In this document: one piece after another, positions 25,531 through 34,618 of the stretch
Layout of the letters: the number at the start of each line of letters is the position of its first letter
How positions within the stretch are numbered: position 1 is the stretch's first letter
NCBI GenBank assembly: GCA_905234845.1
Contig: CAJOIW010000003.1
Span: 1-64,000, forward strand
From: an uncultured Prevotella sp.
Lineage (GTDB): Bacteria; Bacteroidota; Bacteroidia; Bacteroidales; Bacteroidaceae
Direction: 5' to 3'
DNA: 64,000 nucleotides
Made by a program: the position numbers and the translations under genes
The notes under the pieces: generated by a model
What the model was told of the DNA's origin: nothing
What the model saw: only the letters and a program-made list of their open reading frames with translations
The model's database searches: none

Positions 25531-25571
25531 AAAAAAGATAGAATTCCGACAAGTGCGTGATGTCGGAATTC
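25531..25571 (-). terminator. Terminator-like hairpin in the greA leader
   Basis: On the minus strand GAATTCCGACA, loop, TGTCGGAATTC (25541-25571), then TATCTTTTTT. It lies between the greA promoter and start codon, and would end transcripts at about 60 nt. Confidence 0.7.
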
Positions 25572-25597
25572 TTCCCTCGTATGTCTTTATTGCGCTG

Positions 25598-25628
25598 CAA
25601 AGGTAGGCAATTAATTCTGAACTCCCAA
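25598..25628 (-). promoter_or_regulatory. Promoter of greA
   Basis: On the minus strand TTG (25626-25628), 20-bp spacer, TACCTTTG (25598-25605). Confidence 0.75.
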
Positions 25629-25698
25629 ATTTTTCTCCAAAAATTTTCAGTTTAAGACATAAGGACATGTCTTTTTGCAGAATGACACGCCTGTTCTG

Positions 25699-26766
25699 TC
25701 ATTCTGTGGAAGGAAGCAGCCGCGTATAGATTTCGAGAGCCTGGCGCAACTCTGAGAGGCAGATATACTCGTCGGCGGTATGGCTGCGCGACGAGTCGCC
25801 TGGACCCAGCTTCAGCGACGGCCACGGCATGAGCGCCTGGTCGCTGAGCGTGGGCGAGCCGAAGGGCTGCAGCCCCATCGCCACGCACCGCTGTACAAGC
25901 GGGTGGTCTGGGGCTATGCGTGTCGAGTTCAGATCGAGCGACCGCGCACGGACCTCGCTGCCCAGATGACTGGCCACCTCGTTGTACACCTCTTTATTAT
26001 TATAGAGTTCGTTGGTTCTGATGTCAACCACCATGTGGCACGTGTCGGGCACCACGTTGTGCTGCGTACCTGCCTCTATCTGCGTTACCTGCATACGCGT
26101 CTCGCCGAGCAGCGGGCTCACGCGGTCGAAGCGATACGACCGCAGCCACTCCAGATCGGTCATGGCCTCGTAGATGGCATTCACGCCCTCACCACGCGCC
26201 GCGTGTCCGCTACGGCCGCGCGCCGTCACATCGAGCACCAGCAGACCACGCTCGGCAATGGCGGGCTGCATCCCTGTAGGCTCACCCACGATGGCGGCAT
26301 CCACACTCGGCAACATCGACAATACGCGCCGCGCGCCATTCTGCCCCGACACCTCCTCCTCGGCAGTGGCGAGAAAGATGAAGTTAAAAGCCTCTCCCTT
26401 TTGAGAGGGGTTGGAGGCGAGATGTCTAAACACCTGCAACAACGTAACCAGTCCGCCGCCACAGTCGTTACTGCCCAAGCCATAGAGACGGTCGCCCTCA
26501 ACGACGGGTGTAAACGGGTCGCGCGTCCACGAGTCAACCGGACGCACCGTGTCGAGATGAGCATTGAGCAGCAGCGTTGGCCGCGCCTCGTCGTAACCAT
26601 GGCCGACAGCCCACACGTTGTTACGCTCGCGACGGGGCTCGAAACCATAGCTCCGCAACTCCTCCTCTATCAGGTCGGCAGCCGCCGACTCCTCACGGCT
26701 CACGCTCGGCGTGGCAATCAGCCGACGCAGCAATGCCACCGCATCATCGAAATAACTTTCCATCAT
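25699..26766 (-). CDS. M20 family deacylase, probably N-acyl-ornithine deacetylase
   Basis: A 355-aa zinc-dependent amidohydrolase of the M20 family. Metal and catalytic segments: LLLNAHLDTVRP (His and catalytic Asp), GSNDCGGG (bridging Asp), ATAEEEVSG (catalytic Glu pair), VGEPT and a dimerisation domain with GRSGHAARGEGVNAI. The last ligand His is in SSRSHTADEY. The sequence resembles the Bacteroidota ArgE-type enzyme of arginine synthesis, which acts on N-succinyl rather than N-acetyl ornithine; the substrate is inferred. Residues ~117-126 (SNPSQKGEAF) are encoded by a palindromic repeat (26391-26421). Confidence 0.85.
   Translation of the reverse strand: MMESYFDDAVALLRRLIATPSVSREESAAADLIEEELRSYGFEPRRERNNVWAVGHGYDEARPTLLLNAHLDTVRPVDSWTRDPFTPVVEGDRLYGLGSNDCGGGLVTLLQVFRHLASNPSQKGEAFNFIFLATAEEEVSGQNGARRVLSMLPSVDAAIVGEPTGMQPAIAERGLLVLDVTARGRSGHAARGEGVNAIYEAMTDLEWLRSYRFDRVSPLLGETRMQVTQIEAGTQHNVVPDTCHMVVDIRTNELYNNKEVYNEVASHLGSEVRARSLDLNSTRIAPDHPLVQRCVAMGLQPFGSPTLSDQALMPWPSLKLGPGDSSRSHTADEYICLSELRQALEIYTRLLPSTE
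26391..26421. repeat. Palindromic repeat inside the M20 gene
   Basis: CCTCTCCCTTTTGAGAGGGG followed by TTGGAGGCGAG: a hairpin plus G-rich arm, the same plan as the repeats in the R-M gene. It adds about 10 residues in a loop before strand FNFIFLATAEEE and keeps the frame. Confidence 0.6.
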
Positions 26767-26929
26767 ATTATAAAAACGCTATTTCCCGCGAAATATTATA
26801 TGACTCGACTTCAGCAAGTAAGGAGACAGCAGAAGTTATAAGCATTCTCATTCGCCTCATTCGGTGCGCTCGCAGACAAAAAGATGTAGCAATGCCACTC
26901 AGCCAAAACTTCCCTTTTTTGTAAAAAGA

Positions 26930-27330
26930 TGTTAAAACCGGCAGAAGAATTTTAACATTTCGCCTCGAACTTTTTTTCATTCTACGCGAATGAGACATAT
27001 ATCTTTCACATTTTCTTCGGCTTAACGCAGCACGCTGCGTCGCTACATATTTCCGAAAGGTATATGTTTCAGGGTGCGAAAAGCAAGCTTTCGGAGTGCG
27101 AAAGACGGTCTTTCGGAAGGCGAAAGCTAAGCGCTCGCAAGCGAGACATATATCTTTCGCAAACCACGGAATCACCAAACGCCAAATATTATCTTCTAAA
27201 CATGTAGAAATCAGCGAGTTAGCAAAACCCGCTCATTTTCACATTTTTTGCCACGAGAGGTCTTCACGCTCCCAAATAACGCAAAAATGAGCCACTTTAG
27301 CCTCGGCGAAATAAGATTTTTTACATTTTT
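26930..27330 (+). repeat. ~400-bp modular repeat, copy D (diverged)
   Basis: Modules in the same order as copies A and B: CATTCTACGCGAATGAGA, palindrome GACATATATCTTTC, ACGCAGCACGCTGCGTCGCTACAT (also in copy B), GAAAGACGGTCTTTC (27100-27114), CGAAAGCTAAGCGCTC, then CAGCGAGTTAGCAAAACCCGCTCATTTT. It fills most of the 660-bp gap between the M20 gene and the 59-aa peptide gene. No gene was seen in it. Confidence 0.6.
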
Positions 27331-27429
27331 TTACGCTCCAAACAACATAAAAAGATGCCCCAGCCACGCTGCATTGCCGCAAACGGACTGGGGCACCCAC
27401 ATCTTAAAATTTACTCAGACACAGGACTA

Positions 27430-27609
27430 TTATTCGTCCCAGAGATTCCGAGCCACGTTGCCTTCTTCGATATCGCCCCAAGCATTCCCTTTACCGAGAG
27501 CCTCGCTACCGTCAACCTCTTTATCCGTCTTAGGAACGCTCTCCGACTGCATCAGCACCGCCTGCGTCTCGGTTACTTTTATGGCGGGATTTTGATATGT
27601 CTTTTTCAT
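27430..27609 (-). CDS. 59-aa peptide of the MKKTYxxP type
   Basis: A short gene missed by usual length cut-offs. The product begins MKKTYQNPAIKVTETQAVLM and ends NAWGDIEEGNVARNLWDE: a basic head, a Gly/Ser/Asp-rich middle and an acidic end with Trp-Asp. Similar short proteins (MKK-Y--P-I start, W-[DE] end) are common in Prevotella from memory; none has a known role to my knowledge. It starts 26 bp after the stop of the large secreted protein gene and is probably in the same transcript. No cleavage or modification site is evident. Confidence 0.65.
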   Translation of the reverse strand: MKKTYQNPAIKVTETQAVLMQSESVPKTDKEVDGSEALGKGNAWGDIEEGNVARNLWDE

Positions 27610-27635
27610 ATTACTTATTTTTATTTTAATCGTTT

Positions 27636-30600
27636 TTACTTGATCACCTTCTTGCCGTTGACAATATTGACGCCTTTCTGCATCTTGTTCAAGCGCTGGC
27701 CGGCAAGGTTGTAGATAACATTGGCCTCAGCATTTGCAGCATCAGTGTTCACACCGTTGACACCCGTAGTCTCGCCTTCAAAGTAGAACAACTTAGCATC
27801 AGTTCCTCCGATGACGAGGTAAGCTTTTCCGGCTGCGATGGTGGATTGCGCCTTAGCCTTGTAGAAACCTACCACACCCTCGTCCTTGGCCAGGATGTAC
27901 TGAGTGCCGTCTGCAGTAATGTCGGTATCAGAAACCTTGAGCTCATTTGCGGGATTTGTATCTTCACCATACTCTACAGCGTAAGGAATCTCGTAACTGC
28001 CTGCTGCTGCCTTGACAACGATGGGCATACCGGCAGGAACGATGGTAATGGGCTCCAGATGGATGAAGTTTTCATTGCTTACACTGGCCGTGAATGCCAC
28101 AACCTCTGCATTAGTGAAGTCGATTTCGGCAGCGGCAACAGCTGTTGCATAGCCGGCAGCCGACACGGTAATGGCCTGAACGGGAACAGCCTCTGTCTGC
28201 ATCCATGCCAATACAGGATACTGGCCGGCGTAGGTGAACTTCCAATCATTCACCATATCCCAACCGAGGGTTGCGGTGTAGAAGCTCTTGGCCGTGCACT
28301 CCTTGCGGATTACCTGCTTACCATTCTCGTCGTCTTTGTTGGTTACAGTCGTGGGGTTGGTGTATGTGGTCTCATCCAAGATATAGTTGTCGGCATAAGT
28401 TGCTTCTTTGTTATCGGGGTATATCAGCGTACGCTCGTAACCACCCAAAACCGAGGTGGCAGCAACCATGTTGTTCTTGATGGAGATGGTGCAGCCGGCA
28501 GCGTCGATCATGGAAATGAGACCACAAACAGTTCCTGTAGGATTGCTTACCGAACCCGTGAAGAGGTTCTTCTCGATGGTAGCGTCTTTAATGGTACCTA
28601 CAAGACCACCAGCCTGAAAAGCGGTAGAAGCCACTCTGGAGTTAGACAGGTTGTTTCGGATGATGGTTTCGCCAACGGCATTGGCAACGAGCGAAGCCAC
28701 ATGGTCGTAGCCCGTTACAGAGCAGTTCATTACGGCATTCGACTCGATGGTCGAGTTGTCAGCATTACCAACAAGTCCACCGGCATTGGCGTGACCTGTC
28801 ACAGAGGATGCTTTCAGCAGAACATGCTTGATAGTGGCATCCTTGACGTAGCCAAACAGGCCTACGTTGTTCACCGCAGCATTGTTATAAGTGAAGTTGC
28901 TGATGGTCTTGCCCTTACCATCGAAGGTTCCCACGTAGGGATTGTCGCTGTTACCGATGGGGCTGAACTCAGTAGCCTCGGCCATATCGATATCGGCGGT
29001 AACCACAGCGTTGAGTATGCGCTTGCCCAATGTGGAATTAACAATCTTGGCAAAGTTTGTCATGTCGGCGGCAGTACCTAACTGATAAACACCGGCCACT
29101 TTTGCGATGAGATTATCATGCTCCACAAATATCTTCGAGCTGACAAGTGCGGGATAAAGTGCCTTCATCTCGTTGTACACCTCGGTCAGGCGCACAGCGT
29201 CATCGGTGGTCTTCAGCTCGGCAAAGAGGGTAAGGAACCGAGTCTTTTCGTCTGTCAGGTCAGTCTCTACTACGCTGTTTTCATCGATTTCGGTAAATTC
29301 GTCTACCAGCGGCCGGCGAATGGTCTCAAACTCTTCCTGAGTGCAAAGATAGAGCTCAGACATCTGCTGCTGGTTGCCTTCGTGCGGAGCCGTCACCTTT
29401 ACCATAAAGTAATAGTAGGGTTCGCTCACACCTTGATTGAAGTTGAACGTAGCAGGATAATTGTTCTCCATGGGCAGATACTTCTCGCTGATGTCGGCAC
29501 GCTGATCGAGCAGCACCCATCCGGTGGCATTGCTGGTAACATTGGCATAAGAAGCGAAATTAGCACCATAGACTTCCCAGTCTTTCCAGTTACGTCCCGT
29601 CTGAGTTTTGGTGTCACCGCCTGTCACAAGTTTATAAAAATAGGGCTGAATAGCCTCTTTCACGCGGAATATGACATACTGCGGGAAACCGTTGCCACCC
29701 CACTTGGTGTTGTCGTTACCATCAACCAATTGTGAATAATGCCCGTCGCCCCAGCAGCTGGTGCCGTTGAAAGCATAGGCCTTGGTGCTGTTGATAAGGT
29801 TTGTAATATATCCTCCAAGGGTTGTAGCGGCATTCAGCTGGGCTGTAAGCGTGCCGTAGTCTTCGCTGGCTAACAATGCATCCAAACCATCGCAGATGTT
29901 CTTATATTCCACATACCAGGGGTCGGTCGTACCCAGAGCAGCGTAGTCGGTCAGCTTAGCCTTTAACGCGTTAATCATGTCTTGGTAATAGGACGTGTCC
30001 ACATCTTTGGCACTGACCACGTGCCACTCACCGAGCTGCTGATAGCCTGTCCCCTTCATGGAGGTGAGGGTCAGACGCAGATAGGTAAACTCGTCGGTGG
30101 TGTTGTCAGGAGTGAAGTCGAAAGTCTTGTAATTGGCGTTCTCAATGGGATCACCGCCGATTACCTCGTGAATGGTAGTCCAGGTGCTGTTGTCGTTAGA
30201 GCCTTCCACCTTCCATGTCTTGGGAGCGCGGTTATTCCAGCTTCCGTCATCGTGGGTAGAGAAAGAGTAACTCTTCACGGCATGGGGCTGGCCGTCACTG
30301 GTCTTGATGGTGAGGTATTTGCCCTGAAGGGCAGTCTGACCTTCCCATTTCTGACCGAGCAGCCAGTCGACAGCTTTCTTGGAATCTTCACCACCATCTG
30401 ACGCATACCAGTCATAGATTACAGGGAGTTTGGTCTCGTAGCAGAACGAGAACTCAGAGAGCTGAATGATGCTTCCGTTACCCTCGTTGAGAACCAGCTT
30501 GAAATACTTGTAGGCAGTGGTCACAGTACTTTTGTCGCAGAAGAAACGATGCTTGCTGAAGTTTTGCTGCTGAATAAAATCGTTTTTACCGAATGCTGAG

Positions 30601-30947
30601 AGAGCCACCCAACCACCAGCGTAGGGATTGGCAGCTATAGTTGCATCGTTGGTTCCATAGAGCGACCAACGCCTAACCAGACGATACCCTTGACCTGAGT
30701 TCTCGGCATTGTCATTAGCGGTGGTCATATCGTAGCCCCATACAAAGACAGGCTCAGAAGCCGTCACAAGCGCATAGGTGTCATCGCCGGCGGCACCGCA
30801 ATACTTTGTTCCAGTGTTTCCATCGAACATCTTGTCGATGCCTTCGCCTTGTTCGAAATTCTTACCGGCCGTGCAGGTGAACGTCACTTGTGCCATACCC
30901 ACTGCTGTCATGCAGAGTAGGGCAAGTAGTGTAAATAGCTTTTTCAT
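27636..30947 (-). CDS. Secreted protein with F5/8C-like and GLUG-like domains
   Basis: A 1103-aa exported protein with a signal peptide ending near GMAQ (residue 20). The N-terminal half contains discoidin-like (F5/8 type C) carbohydrate-binding regions at about residues 170-330 (SYSFSTHDDGSWNNRAPKTW, then FTYLRLTLTSMKG) and 390-540. Residues ~630-830 carry GLUG-like repeats (GTFDGKGKTISNFTYN, VGLFGYV, AGGLVGNAD), a beta-helix seen in adhesins. The C-terminus is the Prevotella-type tail (VIYNLAGQRLNKMQ, then NIVNGKKVIK). It likely binds glycans or surfaces outside the cell. A -7 box (TATCTTTG, minus, 31088-31095) suggests a ~130-nt leader. Confidence 0.8.
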   Translation of the reverse strand: MKKLFTLLALLCMTAVGMAQVTFTCTAGKNFEQGEGIDKMFDGNTGTKYCGAAGDDTYALVTASEPVFVWGYDMTTANDNAENSGQGYRLVRRWSLYGTNDATIAANPYAGGWVALSAFGKNDFIQQQNFSKHRFFCDKSTVTTAYKYFKLVLNEGNGSIIQLSEFSFCYETKLPVIYDWYASDGGEDSKKAVDWLLGQKWEGQTALQGKYLTIKTSDGQPHAVKSYSFSTHDDGSWNNRAPKTWKVEGSNDNSTWTTIHEVIGGDPIENANYKTFDFTPDNTTDEFTYLRLTLTSMKGTGYQQLGEWHVVSAKDVDTSYYQDMINALKAKLTDYAALGTTDPWYVEYKNICDGLDALLASEDYGTLTAQLNAATTLGGYITNLINSTKAYAFNGTSCWGDGHYSQLVDGNDNTKWGGNGFPQYVIFRVKEAIQPYFYKLVTGGDTKTQTGRNWKDWEVYGANFASYANVTSNATGWVLLDQRADISEKYLPMENNYPATFNFNQGVSEPYYYFMVKVTAPHEGNQQQMSELYLCTQEEFETIRRPLVDEFTEIDENSVVETDLTDEKTRFLTLFAELKTTDDAVRLTEVYNEMKALYPALVSSKIFVEHDNLIAKVAGVYQLGTAADMTNFAKIVNSTLGKRILNAVVTADIDMAEATEFSPIGNSDNPYVGTFDGKGKTISNFTYNNAAVNNVGLFGYVKDATIKHVLLKASSVTGHANAGGLVGNADNSTIESNAVMNCSVTGYDHVASLVANAVGETIIRNNLSNSRVASTAFQAGGLVGTIKDATIEKNLFTGSVSNPTGTVCGLISMIDAAGCTISIKNNMVAATSVLGGYERTLIYPDNKEATYADNYILDETTYTNPTTVTNKDDENGKQVIRKECTAKSFYTATLGWDMVNDWKFTYAGQYPVLAWMQTEAVPVQAITVSAAGYATAVAAAEIDFTNAEVVAFTASVSNENFIHLEPITIVPAGMPIVVKAAAGSYEIPYAVEYGEDTNPANELKVSDTDITADGTQYILAKDEGVVGFYKAKAQSTIAAGKAYLVIGGTDAKLFYFEGETTGVNGVNTDAANAEANVIYNLAGQRLNKMQKGVNIVNGKKVIK

Positions 30948-31212
30948 GTTGTTTTGTTGAATTTGAAAGTTATTAATGTTTATATTGTTCTTAACTAATA
31001 TCGGTAATCAGTTTTTGTCAGGATGAATATTATGTATCATAGGTTTTGACGAGGGCCGTAGCCTACGACAAAACCACAAATAACATGCAAAGATAGAAAA
31101 AAAGTTCTTTACTTCTTACACCACGTTCTTAATTTATGTTAAACGCGCAAAAAAGATGTTGTACAACAGATATAAATATACTTTTATTTCCATATTTCAA
31201 TTTTTTTTCCGA

Positions 31213-31300
31213 CCTTTGCAGAAAATTTGCATAAGGCAGGCTGCACCTCACAATCCGAGCGAGCTCGATTGCATTCGGCTTGCACTGTCTTTAGCTGCGC
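31213..31300 (+). repeat. Promoter-proximal repeat, copy 2
   Basis: GGCAGGCTGCACCTCA, then GAGCGAGCTCGATTGCATTCG and CTTGCACTGTCTTT: related to the minus-strand reading of 4211-4290, and again about 100 bp upstream of a start codon. The remainder of the gap 30948-31418 is AT-rich and shows no gene. Confidence 0.45.
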
Positions 31301-31418
31301 TCGGCAAAGCTCAAGTAAAATTGGCTCTGCCCTCGCTGGCAAAATCTTTGCACCCACTTTTGTTTCCGACAAAAGTAAAAGGTAAAAAGTTGGTTTTTAT
31401 TTTATTCATCAACAAAAA

Positions 31419-33671
31419 ATGAACAATAGACTGTATAGCGCACTGCTGATGCTATTGCTGTGCACCATCATGCCGGTACATGCCCAACAATGGGATAACT
31501 ACCGTAACAATCTGCGCGACAAGAACGTGAAGATTACGGAGACCAACCTGCCCATTGTCTTCATTAACGTAAACGGCAAGCAAATACAGAAGGACAGCTA
31601 TATCCTGGCCCGCATGAAGATTATCGACAACGGCCCAGGGCAGACCAACTACGGCGACACCATAGCCAACCCCTATCAGGGTGTGGACTATGAAGGCTAT
31701 ATCGCGCTGAAATACCGTGGCAACACATCGTTCACCAATTCCGATAAGAAACCCTACCAGTTCCGTACGTTGAAGACCAATGTGCTGCCCGACGATGGCG
31801 GTGAGAAACAGAAGGCGGACATTCTCGGCATGGGTAAAGACAACAAGTGGGCGTTCATCGCGCCCTGGTGCGACAAGGTGATGTTCCGCGACCTGCTCTC
31901 CTTCGAACTGGGACGCCCCTGGATGGACTATGTGCCCGAGGGACGCTTCTGCGAGGTCATCCTCGACGGCACCTACTATGGCGTATATGTCATCTGCGAG
32001 CGTGTCTCGAAAGGAAAGACCCGTCTCAATCTGCACGATCCAGGTGAAGACGACGGCGACCTCACGGGCGACTTTCACGTGGAGATTGACCGCACCGACC
32101 AACCCTACTACCAATCGCCTAACCATCCGTGGAGCGATATTAACGGCACACAAAAAACAAATTTCTGGGTAAAATACCAATACAAGGAACCAGAGAACGA
32201 TGAGTTTTCCTCGCTTCCTGCAGACACGAAAAGCTCACTCAACAGGGAGATACAAAATATGGAGAGTGCTTTCCGCAGCAACAACTATGCCGACCCCGTT
32301 AATGGCTACCGCAAATACATTGACCCAACCTCGTTCATGGACTACATGCTTTCTACCGAGATAGCCATGAACATCGACGGCTACCGCCTCTCCACCAATC
32401 TCTACAAATACAGCGTGACCCGTGCTCAAAAAGAGGGACTCGACCACCGATGGAAGATGTCGCTTTGGGACTATAATATCGCATGGGGCAACGCCAACTA
32501 CAATCAGGGACAGTACACCGACTACTGGATGTGGCAGTTCAACGAACGCAATGGCGACCCTGAGCAGGTGCCCTTCTTCTGGTACCGGCTGATGAGCGAC
32601 GAGACGTTTGTTAGCGAGTTGAAAGACCGCTGGCAGGAGTATCGCGAGGGCAACCATAGTGACCAACGATTGTTTGCCACCATCGACTCGCTGGCAAACG
32701 TGGTACTGGCAGGCGGCGCACAAGAACGCAACCAACAGGCATGGCAAATCATCGGGCGGAGTGTATGGCCTAATCCCTACAACGGACAGAGCTATGACGA
32801 CGAGATGAACTATCTGAAAAACTGGATCCGCAACCGGCTGGCCTTTATGGACAAGCAACTGCTGCCACCTCCGCCACCGCGCGAGCTGGGGCCTGTGGCG
32901 GTGAAGCCCGAATCGTTCACACACGACGTAGTGGCTGAAGCTGCACCTGCCCAGCAGACCACCACCATGACCATCGATGCCAACCGATCGTTCTATGCCG
33001 ACACCTACCGCGAGATGGGCGGTTTCCCCTCAGACCGTAAAATCACATCGGGCAATTACAATTTACTGCGCGAGGGTGAGACACTTACCTATGAGCTGGC
33101 ACCATACGACCAGAACAATGTCATCTTCCTGAACAAAAGCAGGGGGATAGAAACCGCTGTCGTAGAGTTTGAAACACCATTCAAAACCTCCGAGCTGTTC
33201 TACCTATGCACGGCGGGAGCAGGCAATGGCACCATGGACGTTACCGTAAACTACACCGACGGCACCTCGGAGACCACAGAAAACACAACCGTGCGCGACT
33301 GGTCGGTGCGCAACCCCGGAGCGAATGAGACCTCGCCTGCACTGGGTAACGTCAACCGTGACAACGACAACACCAGCAGCGATGCCCATGACCGCCTCTT
33401 CGACTATAGCGTAGAGACCAATCCCGACAAAGACATTGAGTCGGTCACCCTCACCACAAAGACCGACAGTCCCATGATTTCCGTCTTCGCCTTCGGGCGC
33501 GTCGTCATCACACCGACTGCTATCGATATAGTAGAGACCGACAACCGCGGTGAGCTCAGTCCGCTCGTAGGCATTTATACCATCGACGGTGTGCGTATAG
33601 AGACACCGCAACGCGGCATCAACATCTTCCGCTATCAGGACGGAACATCGAAGAAGATATTTATCAAGTAG
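31419..33671 (+). CDS. CotH kinase family secreted protein
   Basis: A 750-aa protein with a signal peptide (cleavage near residue 22, PVHAQ). Residues ~60-480 match the CotH kinase fold: KYRGNTSFTNSDKKPYQF, ADILGMGKDNKWAFIAPW, MFRDLLSFELGR, YGVYVICERVSKGKTRLN and the metal-site region MSLWDYNIAWGNAN. CotH proteins phosphorylate spore coat proteins in Bacillus and are invasins in Mucorales; in Bacteroidota they are secreted and of unknown target. The C-terminal ~240 residues are beta-rich and end in the Prevotella-type tail (YTIDGVRIETPQRGINIF, then KKIFIK). Confidence 0.85.
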   Translation: MNNRLYSALLMLLLCTIMPVHAQQWDNYRNNLRDKNVKITETNLPIVFINVNGKQIQKDSYILARMKIIDNGPGQTNYGDTIANPYQGVDYEGYIALKYRGNTSFTNSDKKPYQFRTLKTNVLPDDGGEKQKADILGMGKDNKWAFIAPWCDKVMFRDLLSFELGRPWMDYVPEGRFCEVILDGTYYGVYVICERVSKGKTRLNLHDPGEDDGDLTGDFHVEIDRTDQPYYQSPNHPWSDINGTQKTNFWVKYQYKEPENDEFSSLPADTKSSLNREIQNMESAFRSNNYADPVNGYRKYIDPTSFMDYMLSTEIAMNIDGYRLSTNLYKYSVTRAQKEGLDHRWKMSLWDYNIAWGNANYNQGQYTDYWMWQFNERNGDPEQVPFFWYRLMSDETFVSELKDRWQEYREGNHSDQRLFATIDSLANVVLAGGAQERNQQAWQIIGRSVWPNPYNGQSYDDEMNYLKNWIRNRLAFMDKQLLPPPPPRELGPVAVKPESFTHDVVAEAAPAQQTTTMTIDANRSFYADTYREMGGFPSDRKITSGNYNLLREGETLTYELAPYDQNNVIFLNKSRGIETAVVEFETPFKTSELFYLCTAGAGNGTMDVTVNYTDGTSETTENTTVRDWSVRNPGANETSPALGNVNRDNDNTSSDAHDRLFDYSVETNPDKDIESVTLTTKTDSPMISVFAFGRVVITPTAIDIVETDNRGELSPLVGIYTIDGVRIETPQRGINIFRYQDGTSKKIFIK

Positions 33672-33681
33672 AGTAAACCAT

Positions 33682-34545
33682 ATGAAACTACTCCTTGTCT
33701 TATTGCTCACAGTAGCAACGACAGCTCATGCACAAGACGACTACTCTGCCGTCATCTATCAAGGCGAAGACCCCAAACTCGCCATGAAAACCTCCGACAT
33801 CGACTCTATCAAGTTTATGACCACAACGGCCGTCGACCCTACCCTCTATACCGTCACGAACAAGTCTCGATGGAAAGACAAACGCATCATCTTCCTTGGT
33901 AACTCCATCACCGAGTATGCCGAATATGTCAACGCCTATGCCGAGCTGACTGGCTGCACAGCCTTGAACTACGGCGTGGGTGGCACCCATATGGCAAAAA
34001 TTGATGCCAACACGACAAACGCTTTTGAGACGCGGGCTGCCAGCCTACCCACTCGCGCCGACATGGTCGTAGTCTTCGGAGGCACCAATGACTTCGGACA
34101 TACTAACACCGCCGAGTTCGGTGAGTTTTCCGACGGAACAAAAGCCGACCGCTATACCTTCTACGCCGGACTGCACCGGCTGTTTAGCACACTTGTGAAG
34201 CGTTTCCGCCTCAAGCCCATTGTCATCATGACACCTGTCCACCACGGCACGGAAATTGATGTGCCCGAATATATAATCAACAGCGACGGAACCATCACCG
34301 AAGGGAAGAATCCGAAAACCGGCAAGACCTTCCGCGAATATGTTGATGCCATCAAAGAGGTAGCCGCCTACTACTCGATTATCGTACTCGATGCCTACAG
34401 CTACAGCCGCCTATCGCCCATGACCGAGCTCGGCACGTCGCGCTACTTCTTCCGCGACGGTCTGCACCTCAGCGAACGCGGCGGTCAGCGCCTCGCCAAA
34501 TGGATGTACCCACAACTCGAGATGGTCTACGATATGTTCTATTGA
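33682..34545 (+). CDS. Secreted SGNH/GDSL hydrolase
   Basis: A 287-aa exported hydrolase, signal peptide cleaved near AHAQ (residue 18). SGNH blocks: IIFLGNSITEY (nucleophile Ser), YGVGGTHM (Gly), FGGTNDFGH (Asn) and DGLHLSERG (Asp, His). The family removes acyl groups from sugars and lipids. The N-terminal ~60 residues (DDYSAVIYQG, KTSDIDSIKF) resemble the beta-strand linker common in secreted Prevotella proteins. It follows the CotH gene by 10 bp, so the two are co-transcribed. The substrate is unknown. Confidence 0.87.
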   Translation: MKLLLVLLLTVATTAHAQDDYSAVIYQGEDPKLAMKTSDIDSIKFMTTTAVDPTLYTVTNKSRWKDKRIIFLGNSITEYAEYVNAYAELTGCTALNYGVGGTHMAKIDANTTNAFETRAASLPTRADMVVVFGGTNDFGHTNTAEFGEFSDGTKADRYTFYAGLHRLFSTLVKRFRLKPIVIMTPVHHGTEIDVPEYIINSDGTITEGKNPKTGKTFREYVDAIKEVAAYYSIIVLDAYSYSRLSPMTELGTSRYFFRDGLHLSERGGQRLAKWMYPQLEMVYDMFY

Positions 34546-34618
34546 GCATCACAAAACAGACGAAGGCCACACCCATCTAAAGACATCTGAATCTAACCGA
34601 TTTCTCATAAAATTTCTT

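Noticed and set aside
25780..26841. A 353-codon plus-strand frame opposite the M20 gene
   Set aside because: Arg/His-rich composition without domains; the minus-strand M20 metal-site motifs are complete.
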